A stretch of 64,000 nt of DNA, from the NCBI RefSeq assembly GCF_025685645.1, contig NZ_JAGSYF010000001.1:1178001-1242000 (forward strand), written 5' to 3'. Position 1 is the first letter of the stretch, and every line of letters starts with the position of its first letter. The notes under the pieces were generated by a model that was not told the DNA's origin, searched no databases, and saw only the letters and a list, made by a program, of their open reading frames with translations. The translations under genes and the position numbers were made by a program. Positions 34,918 through 44,900 of this stretch are shown here, in pieces. Source of the stretch: Edaphobacter bradus (lineage in GTDB: Bacteria; Acidobacteriota; Terriglobia; Terriglobales; Acidobacteriaceae).

Positions 34918-35937
34918 CTAAAAGTCTTCGTTGAAACCGACTTCCCCCGCGACGGCAACCTGGTAAGCCGAAACGCGCCGCTCAAAAAAGTTGGCCAGTT
35001 CCTGCACGTCCTGCAGTTCCATGAACGCGAAGGGGTTCTTCGATCCGAAGATCGGCTCCATCCCAAGCCTAGCAACGCGCGAGTCTGCAACATACTCGAG
35101 ATATTGCTTCATTTCTCGGACGGAGAGACCAGCAACTCCGCCCGAAAGAAGATCCTCGGCAAACTGCAGCTCACAGTCGACCGCCTCCTTCATCATTTCG
35201 ACGACGTCCTGCTCCAGCTTCTCGTCGAACAACTCTGGATTCTCGGACCTCACGACATTAACCACCTCAAAAGCAAACTCCAGATGTGCGCTCTCGTCGC
35301 GAAACACCCAGTTTGTCCCTGCCGCAAGACCATTCAAAAGCCCGCGCGAGCGCAGAAAGTACACATACGCAAACGCCGCAAAGAAGAACAACCCTTCAAT
35401 GCAGCCAGCGAAGCAGATCAAGTTGAGAAGAAACTGCCTCTGCTCGTCCGTCGTCCGCAGCTCATCAAGCTTCTGGATCGAATCCATCCAGCGCATGCAG
35501 AACTGCGCCTTCTTCGTGATCGACGGAATATTCTCGACCGCGGCAAACGCTGCCGCGCGGGCCTCCGGATCAGGCACATAGTTGTCCAGCAGCGTCAGGT
35601 AAAACTGCACATGCACAGCCTCTTCGAAGAGCTGGCGCGAAAGGTAGAGCCGCGCCTCAGGCGAGTTGATGTGCTTGTACAGATTGAGCACGAGGTTGTT
35701 CGAGACGATGGAATCCCCTGTCGCGAAGAACGCAACCAGCCTCTGGATAAGGTGAATCTCTGCATTCGTGAGCCGCGAACGAAGATCGACCAGGTCGGTC
35801 GAGAAGTCGACCTCCTCCACGGTCCACGTATTGCGAATCCCGTTCTTGAACATCTCAAAGAACACGGGATAGCGCATCGGACGCAGAGTAAGTGAAAGGC
35901 CCGGGTCGAGGATGTACTGCGGCGACTGAATCGACAT
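34918..35937 (-). CDS. nrdB: Class I ribonucleotide reductase, small (radical) subunit
   Basis: Holds the dimetal-tyrosyl radical site that starts ribonucleotide reduction. 339 residues. First ligand Asp75 (FFATGDSIVSNN), then Glu106, His109 and the radical Tyr113 in FEEAVHVQFY, and later Glu/Glu/His in GCIEG and RDESAH. The overall sequence resembles the chlamydial (class Ic) branch, where the Tyr is Phe and the Asp is Glu; here both are the class Ia-type residues. The C-terminus (GEVGFNEDF) would dock onto NrdA. It lies 12 bases after nrdA in one operon. Confidence 0.95.
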   Translation of the reverse strand: MSIQSPQYILDPGLSLTLRPMRYPVFFEMFKNGIRNTWTVEEVDFSTDLVDLRSRLTNAEIHLIQRLVAFFATGDSIVSNNLVLNLYKHINSPEARLYLSRQLFEEAVHVQFYLTLLDNYVPDPEARAAAFAAVENIPSITKKAQFCMRWMDSIQKLDELRTTDEQRQFLLNLICFAGCIEGLFFFAAFAYVYFLRSRGLLNGLAAGTNWVFRDESAHLEFAFEVVNVVRSENPELFDEKLEQDVVEMMKEAVDCELQFAEDLLSGGVAGLSVREMKQYLEYVADSRVARLGMEPIFGSKNPFAFMELQDVQELANFFERRVSAYQVAVAGEVGFNEDF

Positions 35938-35949
35938 GAAAAATCTCCG

Positions 35950-38337
35950 TTACTGACAGGCCTCGCAGGCCTCAGGGTTGTCGAGCGAGCAGCTCACGCT
36001 GGCGCTAATGGAAACAGTGGTGGATGGCTGCGGCACCGTAGTCTTGGCAATCCTCGTCGCCGGCCGCGAACGCAAATAGTACGTTGTCTTGATTCCGCGC
36101 TTCCACGCGTACATGTACATGGAACTCAAGCGCCCGATGTTCGGCGACTCGGCAAAGAGATTCAGAGACTGGCTCTGATCGACGAAGGCTCCGCGGTCCG
36201 CCGCCATGTCGATCAACGACCGCATCGGAATCTCCCAAACGGTCCGATAGACCGTCTTCACCTCATCCGGAATCTCTTCGATGCTCTGAATGCTGCCTTC
36301 GGCCAGCTTGATGCGCGAGCGAATCGCCTCAGACCATAGACCCAACTGCTTCAACTCACTTACGAGGTACCTATTAACCTGCATAAACTCGCCCGAGAGC
36401 GTCTCCCGCTTGAACATATTCGAGACCTGCGGCTCAATGCATTCGTAGCAACCAACGATCGAAGCAATTGTCGCGGTTGGGGCAATGGCAATCAGAAGCG
36501 AGTTGCGAAGACCGACCGTCTTCATTCGCTCGCGCAGACTCTCCCAACGCGCAGAATCAGGTGGTGCAATGCTCCATAGATCGAACTGGAAATGCCCCTT
36601 AGCCGCGCGCGTCTCCTGAAACGCCGCGTGAGGGCCATGCTTCTCCGCCAGGTCGCACGATGCACAGAGAGCGTGGAAGTAGATCTCCTCTTGAATCTTC
36701 GCCGAGAGGGCTCGCGCTTCGGCTGAGTCAAACGGCACTCTCAACTGGAAGAACACATCCTGAAGCCCCATCACTCCAAGCCCAACCGGCCGCCAACGGC
36801 TGTTGGCAGACGCCGCCTGAGGTACAGGATAGTAATTGATGTCGATTACTCGATCCAGCATCGGAACCGCATGCCGAACCGTCGCCGCAAGTTTCACAAA
36901 ATCAAACACGCCATTCTCAACATGCCGCGCGAGATTGATCGACCCAAGGTTGCAAACCGCCGTCTCTTCAGACGACGTCACCTCCGTGATCTCGGTGCAC
37001 AGGTTGGAGAGATGAACGATGTTGCCATCAACTCCCGTCTGATTGCACTTCAGGTTGCAGGCGTCTTTGAGGACCATCCACCCGTTACCGGTCTCGGCAA
37101 GGGTCCGCATCATCCTCGCGTAAAGGTCCCGCGCCTTGATTTGGCGTACGAACTTCCTCTGCTCCTCCGCCTCGATATATGCCTTTTCGAAGGCCTCCCC
37201 GTAAAGATCGGTGAGGTGCGGCACTTCCTTCGGATCAAACAGCGACCACAGGCCATCTTCGTCAGACCGGCGCATGAAGAGGTCGGGAATCCAGTTCGCG
37301 AGATTCAGATTGTACGTGCGGCGCGCCTGATCGCCCGTGTTGTCGCGCATCTCGAGAAACGACTCGACGTCGGCGTGCCATGGCTCCAGGTAGACGCAGC
37401 AGGCACCTTTGCGCTTTCCGCCTTGATTCACTGCAGCGACAGAGGCATCCAGCGTTCGCAGCCAGGGGACGATCCCGTTGGAGAGCCCATTGGTCCCACG
37501 AATCAAAGAACCTTCCGATCTCACTCGATGAAAGGCCAGACCAATGCCCCCGGAAAACTTCGACAGCATCGCTATCTGCTTGTAAGCGTCATAAATGGAT
37601 TCAAGCGAATCCTTCGGAGAGTCGAGCAGGTAGCAGGAAGACATCTGAGAGTGCTTCGTTCCACTATTGAAGAGCGTCGGCGAGCTCGGCAGGTAGTCAT
37701 GCGAGGCGAGCATCTCGTAAAAGCCGACTGCCTCACTCACACGCACAGAGAGTCCTGCGGAGACACGCATAAAAAAGTACTGCGGCGTCTCGATGACCTG
37801 CCGTGTTATTGGGTGCCGTAGGAGATAGCGGTCATACACCGTACGCAGTCCGAAGTACTCGAACCGGTCAGAAAATCGATCGTCAATGGCATTGTTGAGC
37901 TTTCGCGTATTTGCAGCGACAAATTCGGCGGTGTCTTTTGAGATGACTCCCTCACGATGTCCTTCTTCAATCGACTGCGAGAAGGAGTAGATGTTCTGAC
38001 CTGCCACCTCTTTTGCAATTGTGGCCAGGAGTAGCCGAGCGGCAAGCCGCGAATACTCGGGCTCTTCCGCGATGAGCGCAGCCGCTGTCTGAATCGAGAT
38101 GGAGTCAAGCTCCCGCGTGCTGGCTCCATCGAACAATCCGCCGATGGTCTTGCTCGCTACGCGAATCGGATCGACATGAGACAACCCCTGGCAGCACCGC
38201 TGCACGGCCCGAACGATCTTGTTTACATCAACGGGCTCGAGCGTTCCGTTGCGCTTCCTCACATGCATCTGAGGCGCTTCTTCTGCGAGGGGAAAGTTTG
38301 GATCGAGGTCGGACAGCGTAGTTTGCAGCGTAGCCAT
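35950..38337 (-). CDS. nrdA: Class I ribonucleotide reductase, large (catalytic) subunit
   Basis: Reduces ribonucleoside diphosphates to deoxy forms. 795 residues: an N-terminal ATP-cone (HVRKRNGTLEPVDVNKIVRAV) for allosteric control, the ten-stranded barrel with SSCYLLD, CNLKCNQTG, NLCTEITEV carrying the thiyl-radical Cys and Glu, and GLGVMGLQD, then a C-terminal CEACQ redox pair reduced by thioredoxin or glutaredoxin. AAGGA lies six bases before the ATG. A cobalamin riboswitch precedes it, so nrdAB should be shut down by coenzyme B12, implying an alternative B12-dependent reductase elsewhere in the genome. Confidence 0.96.
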   Translation of the reverse strand: MATLQTTLSDLDPNFPLAEEAPQMHVRKRNGTLEPVDVNKIVRAVQRCCQGLSHVDPIRVASKTIGGLFDGASTRELDSISIQTAAALIAEEPEYSRLAARLLLATIAKEVAGQNIYSFSQSIEEGHREGVISKDTAEFVAANTRKLNNAIDDRFSDRFEYFGLRTVYDRYLLRHPITRQVIETPQYFFMRVSAGLSVRVSEAVGFYEMLASHDYLPSSPTLFNSGTKHSQMSSCYLLDSPKDSLESIYDAYKQIAMLSKFSGGIGLAFHRVRSEGSLIRGTNGLSNGIVPWLRTLDASVAAVNQGGKRKGACCVYLEPWHADVESFLEMRDNTGDQARRTYNLNLANWIPDLFMRRSDEDGLWSLFDPKEVPHLTDLYGEAFEKAYIEAEEQRKFVRQIKARDLYARMMRTLAETGNGWMVLKDACNLKCNQTGVDGNIVHLSNLCTEITEVTSSEETAVCNLGSINLARHVENGVFDFVKLAATVRHAVPMLDRVIDINYYPVPQAASANSRWRPVGLGVMGLQDVFFQLRVPFDSAEARALSAKIQEEIYFHALCASCDLAEKHGPHAAFQETRAAKGHFQFDLWSIAPPDSARWESLRERMKTVGLRNSLLIAIAPTATIASIVGCYECIEPQVSNMFKRETLSGEFMQVNRYLVSELKQLGLWSEAIRSRIKLAEGSIQSIEEIPDEVKTVYRTVWEIPMRSLIDMAADRGAFVDQSQSLNLFAESPNIGRLSSMYMYAWKRGIKTTYYLRSRPATRIAKTTVPQPSTTVSISASVSCSLDNPEACEACQ

Positions 38338-38427
38338 GGAGCATCCTTGTGCTCCAAAGGTACGGATGGAAGACCGCTCAAAAGCAAGCCGCGATCACCC
38401 CACCCTCCCCTCGGAGGTGCGTGAATT

Positions 38428-38618
38428 CGTGCCCTTTCGGCACGGCCTCATGGCAGGTCTTCGGACTTCGCAGGCTACCTACTTGATCCGGTTTCCCAGC
38501 TCTCGAAGAGCCAGTGCCTTGATGGATCGTTCGCTCCTGCTTACCGCTGCGGGGCAGTTCCGGACTCTCACCGGATTCCCTTTTCACCTGACCCAAGAGG
38601 ACCAGGCACCGTGAAGTG
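38428..38618 (-). ncRNA. Cobalamin (B12) riboswitch upstream of nrdAB
   Basis: On the minus strand, in order: CGGTGCCTGG near 38610, the core GGGAATCCGGTGAGAGTCCG (38561-38580), CTGCCCCGCAGCGGTAAGC, then CTGGGAAACCGG and the B12 box AAGTCCGAAGACCTGCC (38452-38468). These are the conserved elements of class I cobalamin riboswitches. A hairpin CGTGCC-GAAAG-GGCACG type (38428-38444) follows and could be the expression platform. It lies about 90 bases before the nrdA start. The rest of 38619-38724 holds no gene. Confidence 0.93.
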
Positions 38619-38724
38619 AACTCACTATAACAAGGGCCAGACAGGGGGTCAACATCAATATATTGGGGTTATCACGCAGATATCCACACGTCCCTCCCGA
38701 CACAATCAGGGGCGACGAAATCTC

Positions 38725-39945
38725 TTATGTCGCCCGCAGAACCTCCAATTCACGGCGTTCCTTGAGAGACTGATTGGCCGTCACAACAGCAAGAGCAGCT
38801 CCCAACCCCGCGCGAACATCGGCAACGGGACGCTGCCCCGTCCGTACACACTCGATAAAGGCCTTGCATGCGGTCGCAGTTGGATCTTCGACAACGGGAA
38901 TATTCAGCTTCTTCCCCTGACCGCGGTATGGCATCTCGCCGCCGGCGCGATAAGAGGCTCCTGTAGTGATTCCCTTCTCCGTAACCAGAGCGTTTGCCGG
39001 TAACTGAGCCGCGCGCGTTGGCTCATAGTAGAACTCCGCATCCTGCAGCGTCAGGTTGAGACTTCCCTTGGTTCCGTACAGCCATAGTTGGTCGCCCATC
39101 ATTGCATTGTTCGTCATCGAACTGAAGACAAACCGGCGGCCCTTTGAGTAGGAAAGGATTGCTTGTACGTTATCGTCGTTTTCGCGCCCGTCGTGATACG
39201 CAGCCACGCTTCCGGTTGCCAGCGCTGCCTGGGGAGTTTCACCAAACACCCAGTTCGCAATATCGATATGGTGCGAGCCCAACTCAGACAACAACCCAAG
39301 GGAGTACTCGTTGTACAGCCTCCAGTTGATGAGCCTCTCAAGAGAGGGATCGGGGACCGGTCGCCTCCAATCGCTGTTGCGATGCCAATAACCGTAGACG
39401 TGCGTCACGTCACCGATCTCGCCCTGATGCACGCGTTCAATCGTCTTACGAATCCACGGCGCATACCGGTACTGGTGCCCGACCTGATAGATCTGCTTCC
39501 CTGCGTCGACGGTCCGCACAATCTCCTGCGCTTCGTCCACGGTAAAGGCCATGGTCTTCTCGCCGTAAACATGCCGTCCGCTCTTGAGCGCGGCCACAAC
39601 ATGCTGCGAGTGAAAGCTCAACGGAGTAGCCACAACAAATGCATCGATATCCTTCTGGTCGAGCAGGCTGCGATAGTCGCTGTAGGACGGCACATTGTAT
39701 CCGCACACGCTGTTCAATTCAGCAAATCGCGGAGCGTAGACGTCTGCAGCACCTACGACGGTGACTCCTGGCACACGTAGAAAACTCCGCAACAACTCTT
39801 TCCCGCGACTGCCTGGGCCAATGATGCCGAGACGAACCGGAGTGGCCGACTCCTTTGACAGCTCTTCCTCGGCAATAGCGGCAACGGTCTTCGCTCCTAA
39901 TGCAGCAGCCGATATTCCCTGGACAAAACTACGCCGACTCATCAT
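38725..39945 (-). CDS. TAT-exported Gfo/Idh/MocA-family oxidoreductase
   Basis: 406 residues. The N-terminus MMSRRSFVQGISAAALGAK is a twin-arginine signal, so a folded, cofactor-loaded enzyme is exported. A Rossmann domain (LGIIGPGSRGKELL) binds NAD(P), followed by EKTMAFTVDEA (in place of the usual EKP) and a C-terminal substrate domain with a family-like GSHHIDIANW. Bacterial and planctomycete relatives act on glycosidic bonds or inositols by NAD-dependent redox chemistry. It starts within the stop codon of apbE (ATGA), so both are translated together. Confidence 0.88.
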   Translation of the reverse strand: MMSRRSFVQGISAAALGAKTVAAIAEEELSKESATPVRLGIIGPGSRGKELLRSFLRVPGVTVVGAADVYAPRFAELNSVCGYNVPSYSDYRSLLDQKDIDAFVVATPLSFHSQHVVAALKSGRHVYGEKTMAFTVDEAQEIVRTVDAGKQIYQVGHQYRYAPWIRKTIERVHQGEIGDVTHVYGYWHRNSDWRRPVPDPSLERLINWRLYNEYSLGLLSELGSHHIDIANWVFGETPQAALATGSVAAYHDGRENDDNVQAILSYSKGRRFVFSSMTNNAMMGDQLWLYGTKGSLNLTLQDAEFYYEPTRAAQLPANALVTEKGITTGASYRAGGEMPYRGQGKKLNIPVVEDPTATACKAFIECVRTGQRPVADVRAGLGAALAVVTANQSLKERRELEVLRAT

Positions 39946-41039
39946 CGCGCTCTATCTCCTTCTTTCTTGCTTTGGCTAAGTTTAACTGGTTGTGGCCACT
40001 GAAACATACTGTAGGCGGGCGAGCGGGGCGTTCCGGAAACAATCAAACCAGATGAATGCGGATACGCTTGTAACACAGATTTGAACCCAGCCTTTCCCAA
40101 CACAAAGGTCGCCGTAGAAAGAGCATCACTGTCCGTTGCTGAGGGCGAAAGAACCGTCGTCTGAAGCATGCCTTCCACGGGGCTCATCGTACGCGGGCTA
40201 AGAATGTGGCAGTACCTATGGCCATTTTTGATGAAGAACTTTTCTGTGCAGGCCCCCGTGGATAAGGAGAGGTCTTTCAACACAACCTTACTCAGCACCC
40301 TGCCAGCATGTGCCGGATCGGGCACATTGACAGGCCAACCATCGGCGCCAGGGGGAGATCCCAGACCATAGATGCTGCTCGACCCAGCCGAGATCAACGC
40401 TGCGCTGATTCCCTGTTGCCTGAGAAGCTCCACCACTCGATCGACGGCATAGCCTTTACCAATACTGCCTGGATCGAGTTCCATATTCACGTGGTTGGTG
40501 AAAAATACCGTCCGGCGTGACGCATCCAGCTGGATATAGCGCCATCCCGTCTTCTTACGCAGCGCTGACAACTCATCGGCCGACGGGATGCGTCCTTTGT
40601 TGAAGAAAAAACCCCACGCACGCATCAAGGGTCCAACCGTAATGTCGAAAGCCCCATCGGATCGTTTGCTGGCTTCTACGGCTCTCTCGATGAAGGAGAA
40701 CGTCTCGGGGTCTGTCGTGACCGGTGCTGCTCCCGCCTCGCGACTTATTCGTGACAGTTCGCTCGTCGGCCGATAGTTGCTCAACAGATCTTCAATCCTG
40801 TCGACCTCCTCGAAGGCTAGCTCCAGCGACCGCTCTGCGCTCTCCTGGTCGGGCGCATATAAGTCGATGGTGAACTCCGACCCCATCGCTTGGTGCACCT
40901 CATGGTACAGCGCCAGCGGCCCGGCTTGAGCCACCCCCACTCCCTGGCACACCGCAGCAAATCCCGCCAGCAACGCCACCGCGTACAGCACCCGAGTCAC
41001 AGCACAAACTGCCCTATCAGCCACAACCCATTGTGACAT
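39942..41039 (-). CDS. apbE: ApbE-like FAD:protein FMN transferase
   Basis: Covalently attaches FMN to threonine of exported flavoproteins. The ATG at 41039 gives 365 residues with a signal peptide (AVCAVTRVLYAVALLAGFAAVCQG); a frame extension to 41201 looks non-coding. Family motifs: QAMGSEFTIDLYA, GAFDITVGPLMRAWGFF, LDPGSIGKGYAVDRV and ATDSDALSTATFVLG. The AGG/NAGG loop is ISAGSSSIYGLG, a departure from the usual NxGG. Its target is not visible nearby. The coupled Gfo/Idh protein uses NAD, so functional linkage is unclear. Confidence 0.88.
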   Translation of the reverse strand: MSQWVVADRAVCAVTRVLYAVALLAGFAAVCQGVGVAQAGPLALYHEVHQAMGSEFTIDLYAPDQESAERSLELAFEEVDRIEDLLSNYRPTSELSRISREAGAAPVTTDPETFSFIERAVEASKRSDGAFDITVGPLMRAWGFFFNKGRIPSADELSALRKKTGWRYIQLDASRRTVFFTNHVNMELDPGSIGKGYAVDRVVELLRQQGISAALISAGSSSIYGLGSPPGADGWPVNVPDPAHAGRVLSKVVLKDLSLSTGACTEKFFIKNGHRYCHILSPRTMSPVEGMLQTTVLSPSATDSDALSTATFVLGKAGFKSVLQAYPHSSGLIVSGTPRSPAYSMFQWPQPVKLSQSKKEGDRAR

Positions 41040-41221
41040 AAACGCCCGCGGGTGGTCAGACCAGCAAGGAGGCGCTGGTCGCGTTGTTGCAAAGTGTAAA
41101 GACCTCTGAGAAGCAATCGTCGATCTGTTACCTATTCCGACGATTCGACTCAGATATACATCACCGGGCGAAGTGACATTCTCCTTCACCTGTATGAACA
41201 AGCAAACGTCCTGGAGGGGTT

Positions 41222-41806
41222 GTGAACCAACGTAGCTTATCGCTTATAGCAACGGCACTAACATATTTTTCCCTATTCCTCGTCTCTCCAGCCTCCGCAG
41301 TAGCTGAACCCCCCGAAGTTGGAAGCAAGGCCCCAGACTTCACGCTTTCAACTCCAGATGGACGCGCCATAACCCTGTCGGAGCTGACGCCAAAAGGCAG
41401 AGTCGTCCTGGTCCTCCTTCGAGGATTTCCGCATTATCAATGCCCCTACTGTCACAAGCAGGTGTACGACTTTCAGCTCCATGCCGATAAGTTTGCCGCG
41501 CTTGAGACTCAAGTCCTCTTCGTGTACCCCGGCCCCCCTGCCAAAGTGGACAAAAAAGCCGAAGAATTTCTGACCAAGCAAGATAAGCTATCCGGCAATC
41601 TTTATCTGGTAGTCGATCCTGACTACAAATTTACAAACCAATATGGCCTTCGCTGGGAAGGCTTGTTCGAAACAGCCTATCCATCTACATTCATCATCGA
41701 CCGAAACCGCACAATCCTCTTCCGAAAGATCAGCCATTCTCACGGCGACAGATCTACATCTGAGGAAGTGCTTGCAGAACTGACGAAAAGTGAATCCCCC
41801 CACTGA
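41222..41806 (+). CDS. Exported AhpC/TSA-like peroxiredoxin
   Basis: 194 residues from a GTG with GGAGGGG just upstream. A signal peptide (LIATALTYFSLFLVSPASA) precedes a thioredoxin-fold domain: VGSKAPDFTL, then LRGFPHYQCPYCHKQV with a CxxC in the peroxidatic position, and a C-terminal YPSTFIIDRNRTILF. The CPYC site differs from the PxxxTPxC of classical peroxiredoxins and resembles the TlpA/AhpC-like reductase group, so it may be a thiol reductase or a peroxidase. It is divergent from apbE and followed by a hairpin. Confidence 0.82.
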   Translation: MNQRSLSLIATALTYFSLFLVSPASAVAEPPEVGSKAPDFTLSTPDGRAITLSELTPKGRVVLVLLRGFPHYQCPYCHKQVYDFQLHADKFAALETQVLFVYPGPPAKVDKKAEEFLTKQDKLSGNLYLVVDPDYKFTNQYGLRWEGLFETAYPSTFIIDRNRTILFRKISHSHGDRSTSEEVLAELTKSESPH

Positions 41807-41844
41807 ATCCAGTCGAGATCCGCAATTCCATTACGCCAAAATGG

Positions 41845-41878
41845 TCGGACCCTCCACATCAAGAAGTGGAGGGTCCGA
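41845..41878 (+). terminator. Hairpin after the peroxiredoxin gene
   Basis: Perfect 13-bp stem TCGGACCCTCCAC / GTGGAGGGTCCGA with an eight-base loop, followed by TCACTTT on the plus strand. Confidence 0.75.
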
Positions 41879-41904
41879 TCACTTTAACCTGTGGAACCTA
41901 TAAA

Positions 41905-41934
41905 GGCCGGCGGTTGCTTTCGCACTCGCCGGCC
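41905..41934 (-). terminator. Hairpin after TonB receptor copy A
   Basis: GGCCGGCG pairs with CGCCGGCC around a 14-base loop and is followed by TTTATAGG on the minus strand. A related hairpin lies at the same place after the paralog (45701-45729), so it was part of the duplicated unit. Confidence 0.75.
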
Positions 41935-41960
41935 CTGTTAGACCAACTGGAGCTTCACAC

Positions 41961-44900
41961 CTAGAAGGTGATGCGTGCCGAAGCCTGCAGACTGCGTCCT
42001 CCACCAACGCCGTTCACGCTCCCCTGTCCGCTACCCAGAGTGCTCGTGACCTGACCGAAGTTCCCGGCGGAAGCGAGGCTAGCGTTCGGATTGTTGAACT
42101 GAGGCGTATTGCTTAGCTGGAAGGCGTCGAGACGAGTCTCCAGAGCTGCCTCTCTCCAGACGGGGAAGCTCTTGAAGAGCGAGATGTTGTCCTGAATGTA
42201 ACCAGGTCCACGGAACTGATTCCTGCCTGTGTTGCCGAGACCGACGTTCTGTGGGGTGCACGGTACAGGGTTCTGTGGCGTTGAGGTTGGGCAGCCGCTC
42301 GGCGGAGTGAACGCCGTAACGTCAAACCAATGCGTATTGGTGCCGATTCCGTGAGTGACCTTATAGGGACCAGTGAGGCTTGCGGTCTGCGTCGTCCCGG
42401 GAGTATTCAGGCTGCTGCCACTCGCAGTAATGGTAAATGGCGATCCAGAGACTACCGAGATGATGCCCGAGAGCTTCCATCCGCCAAGCGTGAGAGCTGC
42501 GATACCCGAATTGAGGCGGTTGTGGCCGCGCCCGAACGGTAACTCGTAGGTGAAGCTCTGCTCATAGTTCAGAGCCCTGTCGTAGTCAGCCGGCGCATAG
42601 TTTCTCCGCTGGTTGATAAAGAATTTAAGCCCTCCATCATCGCCGTCCATGTAGTTCAGTCCCTTGCCCCAGGTAAAGGCGGTCGTAAACGACAGGCCGT
42701 TCGAGAACCGCTTGTTCAACTGGGTCTGAAGCGACTGATAGTTGGACGAAAACCCTTGGAAGATCAACTGCGTCGCGGCGGTACGCCCAAACGCGATGTT
42801 CTCCGGCTTCTGTGCCGCGCCCCCGCCATAGGTCGAGGGATTATTGATGTCCACGTTGCCCCCCAAATTCACGCCATGGTTCGCCACGTAAGCCACCTGG
42901 AGCGACATATTGTAGGGAAGAGCCTGCTGCACAGCTACATTCCAGGACTCGACATAAGGGTTCTTATAGTTCTGCGGGACTACAAAGTACTGCTGCGCCA
43001 GCAGCGTCTTCGTGTTCGCCGGGATAATTCCGTTTGATGGAATCGGCACGGGTACTGGAGCAGGAAAGCCTGCCTGGAAGGTCGCTGTAGTCACTCCATC
43101 GGCCAGCACAGCGGCCGTGTAGGGGCTCGTTCCGGCGACGTTGTAGCTGTTGTTGGCTCGAACAGGATAGTTGTAGGCGTAGTTGTTATCCGGAAAGGGA
43201 GTATAGCTGATACCAAATCCTCCACGAATCACGGTTTGGTCCGTAGCCCGGTAAGAGAAGCCTGTGCGTGGCGCGAAGTACCGATATCGCGTCTGCATTC
43301 CAAGGTTGGATGGATTGCTACCAACACCGGCGATCACCAGATTGTTGTTCACCGGATCATAGTTCGAGAAGCCACCGGCGGTCTTCGGTGTGGCCGGCGG
43401 GTAGAACTCCCACCGCACTCCCAGGTCCACCGTCAACTTCGATGTTGCCTGCCACTTGTCGCTGGCAAAGGCGAAGAACCACCACTGCCGGTAGGCCGGA
43501 AAGTATGTGTTCACATCGCGGCCCACCTGGCTTGGAAGATCTAGCAGAAAGCTAGCGATATTGTTGGCGATATTCGTACCTGTGCTCTTTACATCCGAGG
43601 TTTGTGAGTCGCCGAACTTGAACACTCCGCGCGGGCTGAAAGTCTGGTCCTGCAGCAGGTCGTCACGCACCCGTCGAAGATCCACACCAGCTTTGACCGT
43701 ATGATTGCGGATCACCTTCGTCCAATTGTTGACAAAGTCAATATTCGCTTCGCCGCGAATCCAGGGAACGGAGGCCGCGTACCCGATCAGGTTATCGCTA
43801 ATCCCTCCGCCGTTCGTGATTCCCACCTGACCGCTGGTGAACTGGTTGATGTTGACGCCGGGAATTCCCAGCGCCGTCGCGTCGCTGGAGCCATAATCGC
43901 TTGGCTGCGCATTATTGCGCAGGTGGGCAACGCCAAATCGCACCTCGGTGAACAGCGTAGGCGAAAAAACGTGGTCGTAATTTACGCCCGTGCTGTAGGA
44001 GGTCTGCTTGCCAGTCCCCTGGAACGCGCCGCCGATGGGACCGCCGAGAAATGGGCCAAAGGCAGGCGCCTGAAAGGTATTGACCCGCTGGAAGCTATAG
44101 CGCCCGCTGATGTGGTTCCTCTCGTTCAGCGTATAGTCGATCTTCGTGTCAAAGCTGTCCGTAGTCTTCGTGAACGGTCGGGTTGTCGTGTAGTTGTTGG
44201 CTGGATTCGACAGCGGCAGCGTGGAGTTCAGCTTGCCGTACTGCGCCGCCGCCGCGTTCACCTTCTGCAGAATCGCCAGCGACACCGGGTTCACACGGCT
44301 GAACGGAATCTGGTTGTTCGCAAACGGTGTACGCGGCGTGTTCTTGCCGTCTCCCGTTTTCGGATCATATACGATTCCGACCTTTCTGCCTTTAGGATCC
44401 AACGTTACTGCCGGGCTAAGGTCGATGAAGCCCTGAGCGTTCGGAGTAAAGTAGCGAGCATCGGGAATCGTATACGTACCGGAGACCAACTCGTGATCCG
44501 ACGAGCGCAGGTAGTCCCCGAAGAAGAACAGCTTGTCCTTCAGGATCGGACCGCCAATACTGCCACCAAAGTAGTTGTAGGAAAGATGCCCCAGATGGGG
44601 GCCAAAGTATGAACGCGCATTGACAGCATTGTTCTGGATGAACTCAAACGCTGAGCCGTGAAATGCATTCGTGCCCGACTTCAGAACGACGTTCGTCACC
44701 GCGCCCGTCGCGCGTCCCATCTCAGCTTCAAAGTTGTTCGTCGAGATGTCGACTGATTGAATCGCATCTGCCGGAGGAATGATGATCTGCAACAGCCCGG
44801 TCCGCTCATCGTCGTCGATGCCTTCGATCTGATACAGGTTCCCGTGCCGCGGCAAGCCATTAACCTGCGTCTGCAATGCGCTCTGGGCATTGAAGAATTG

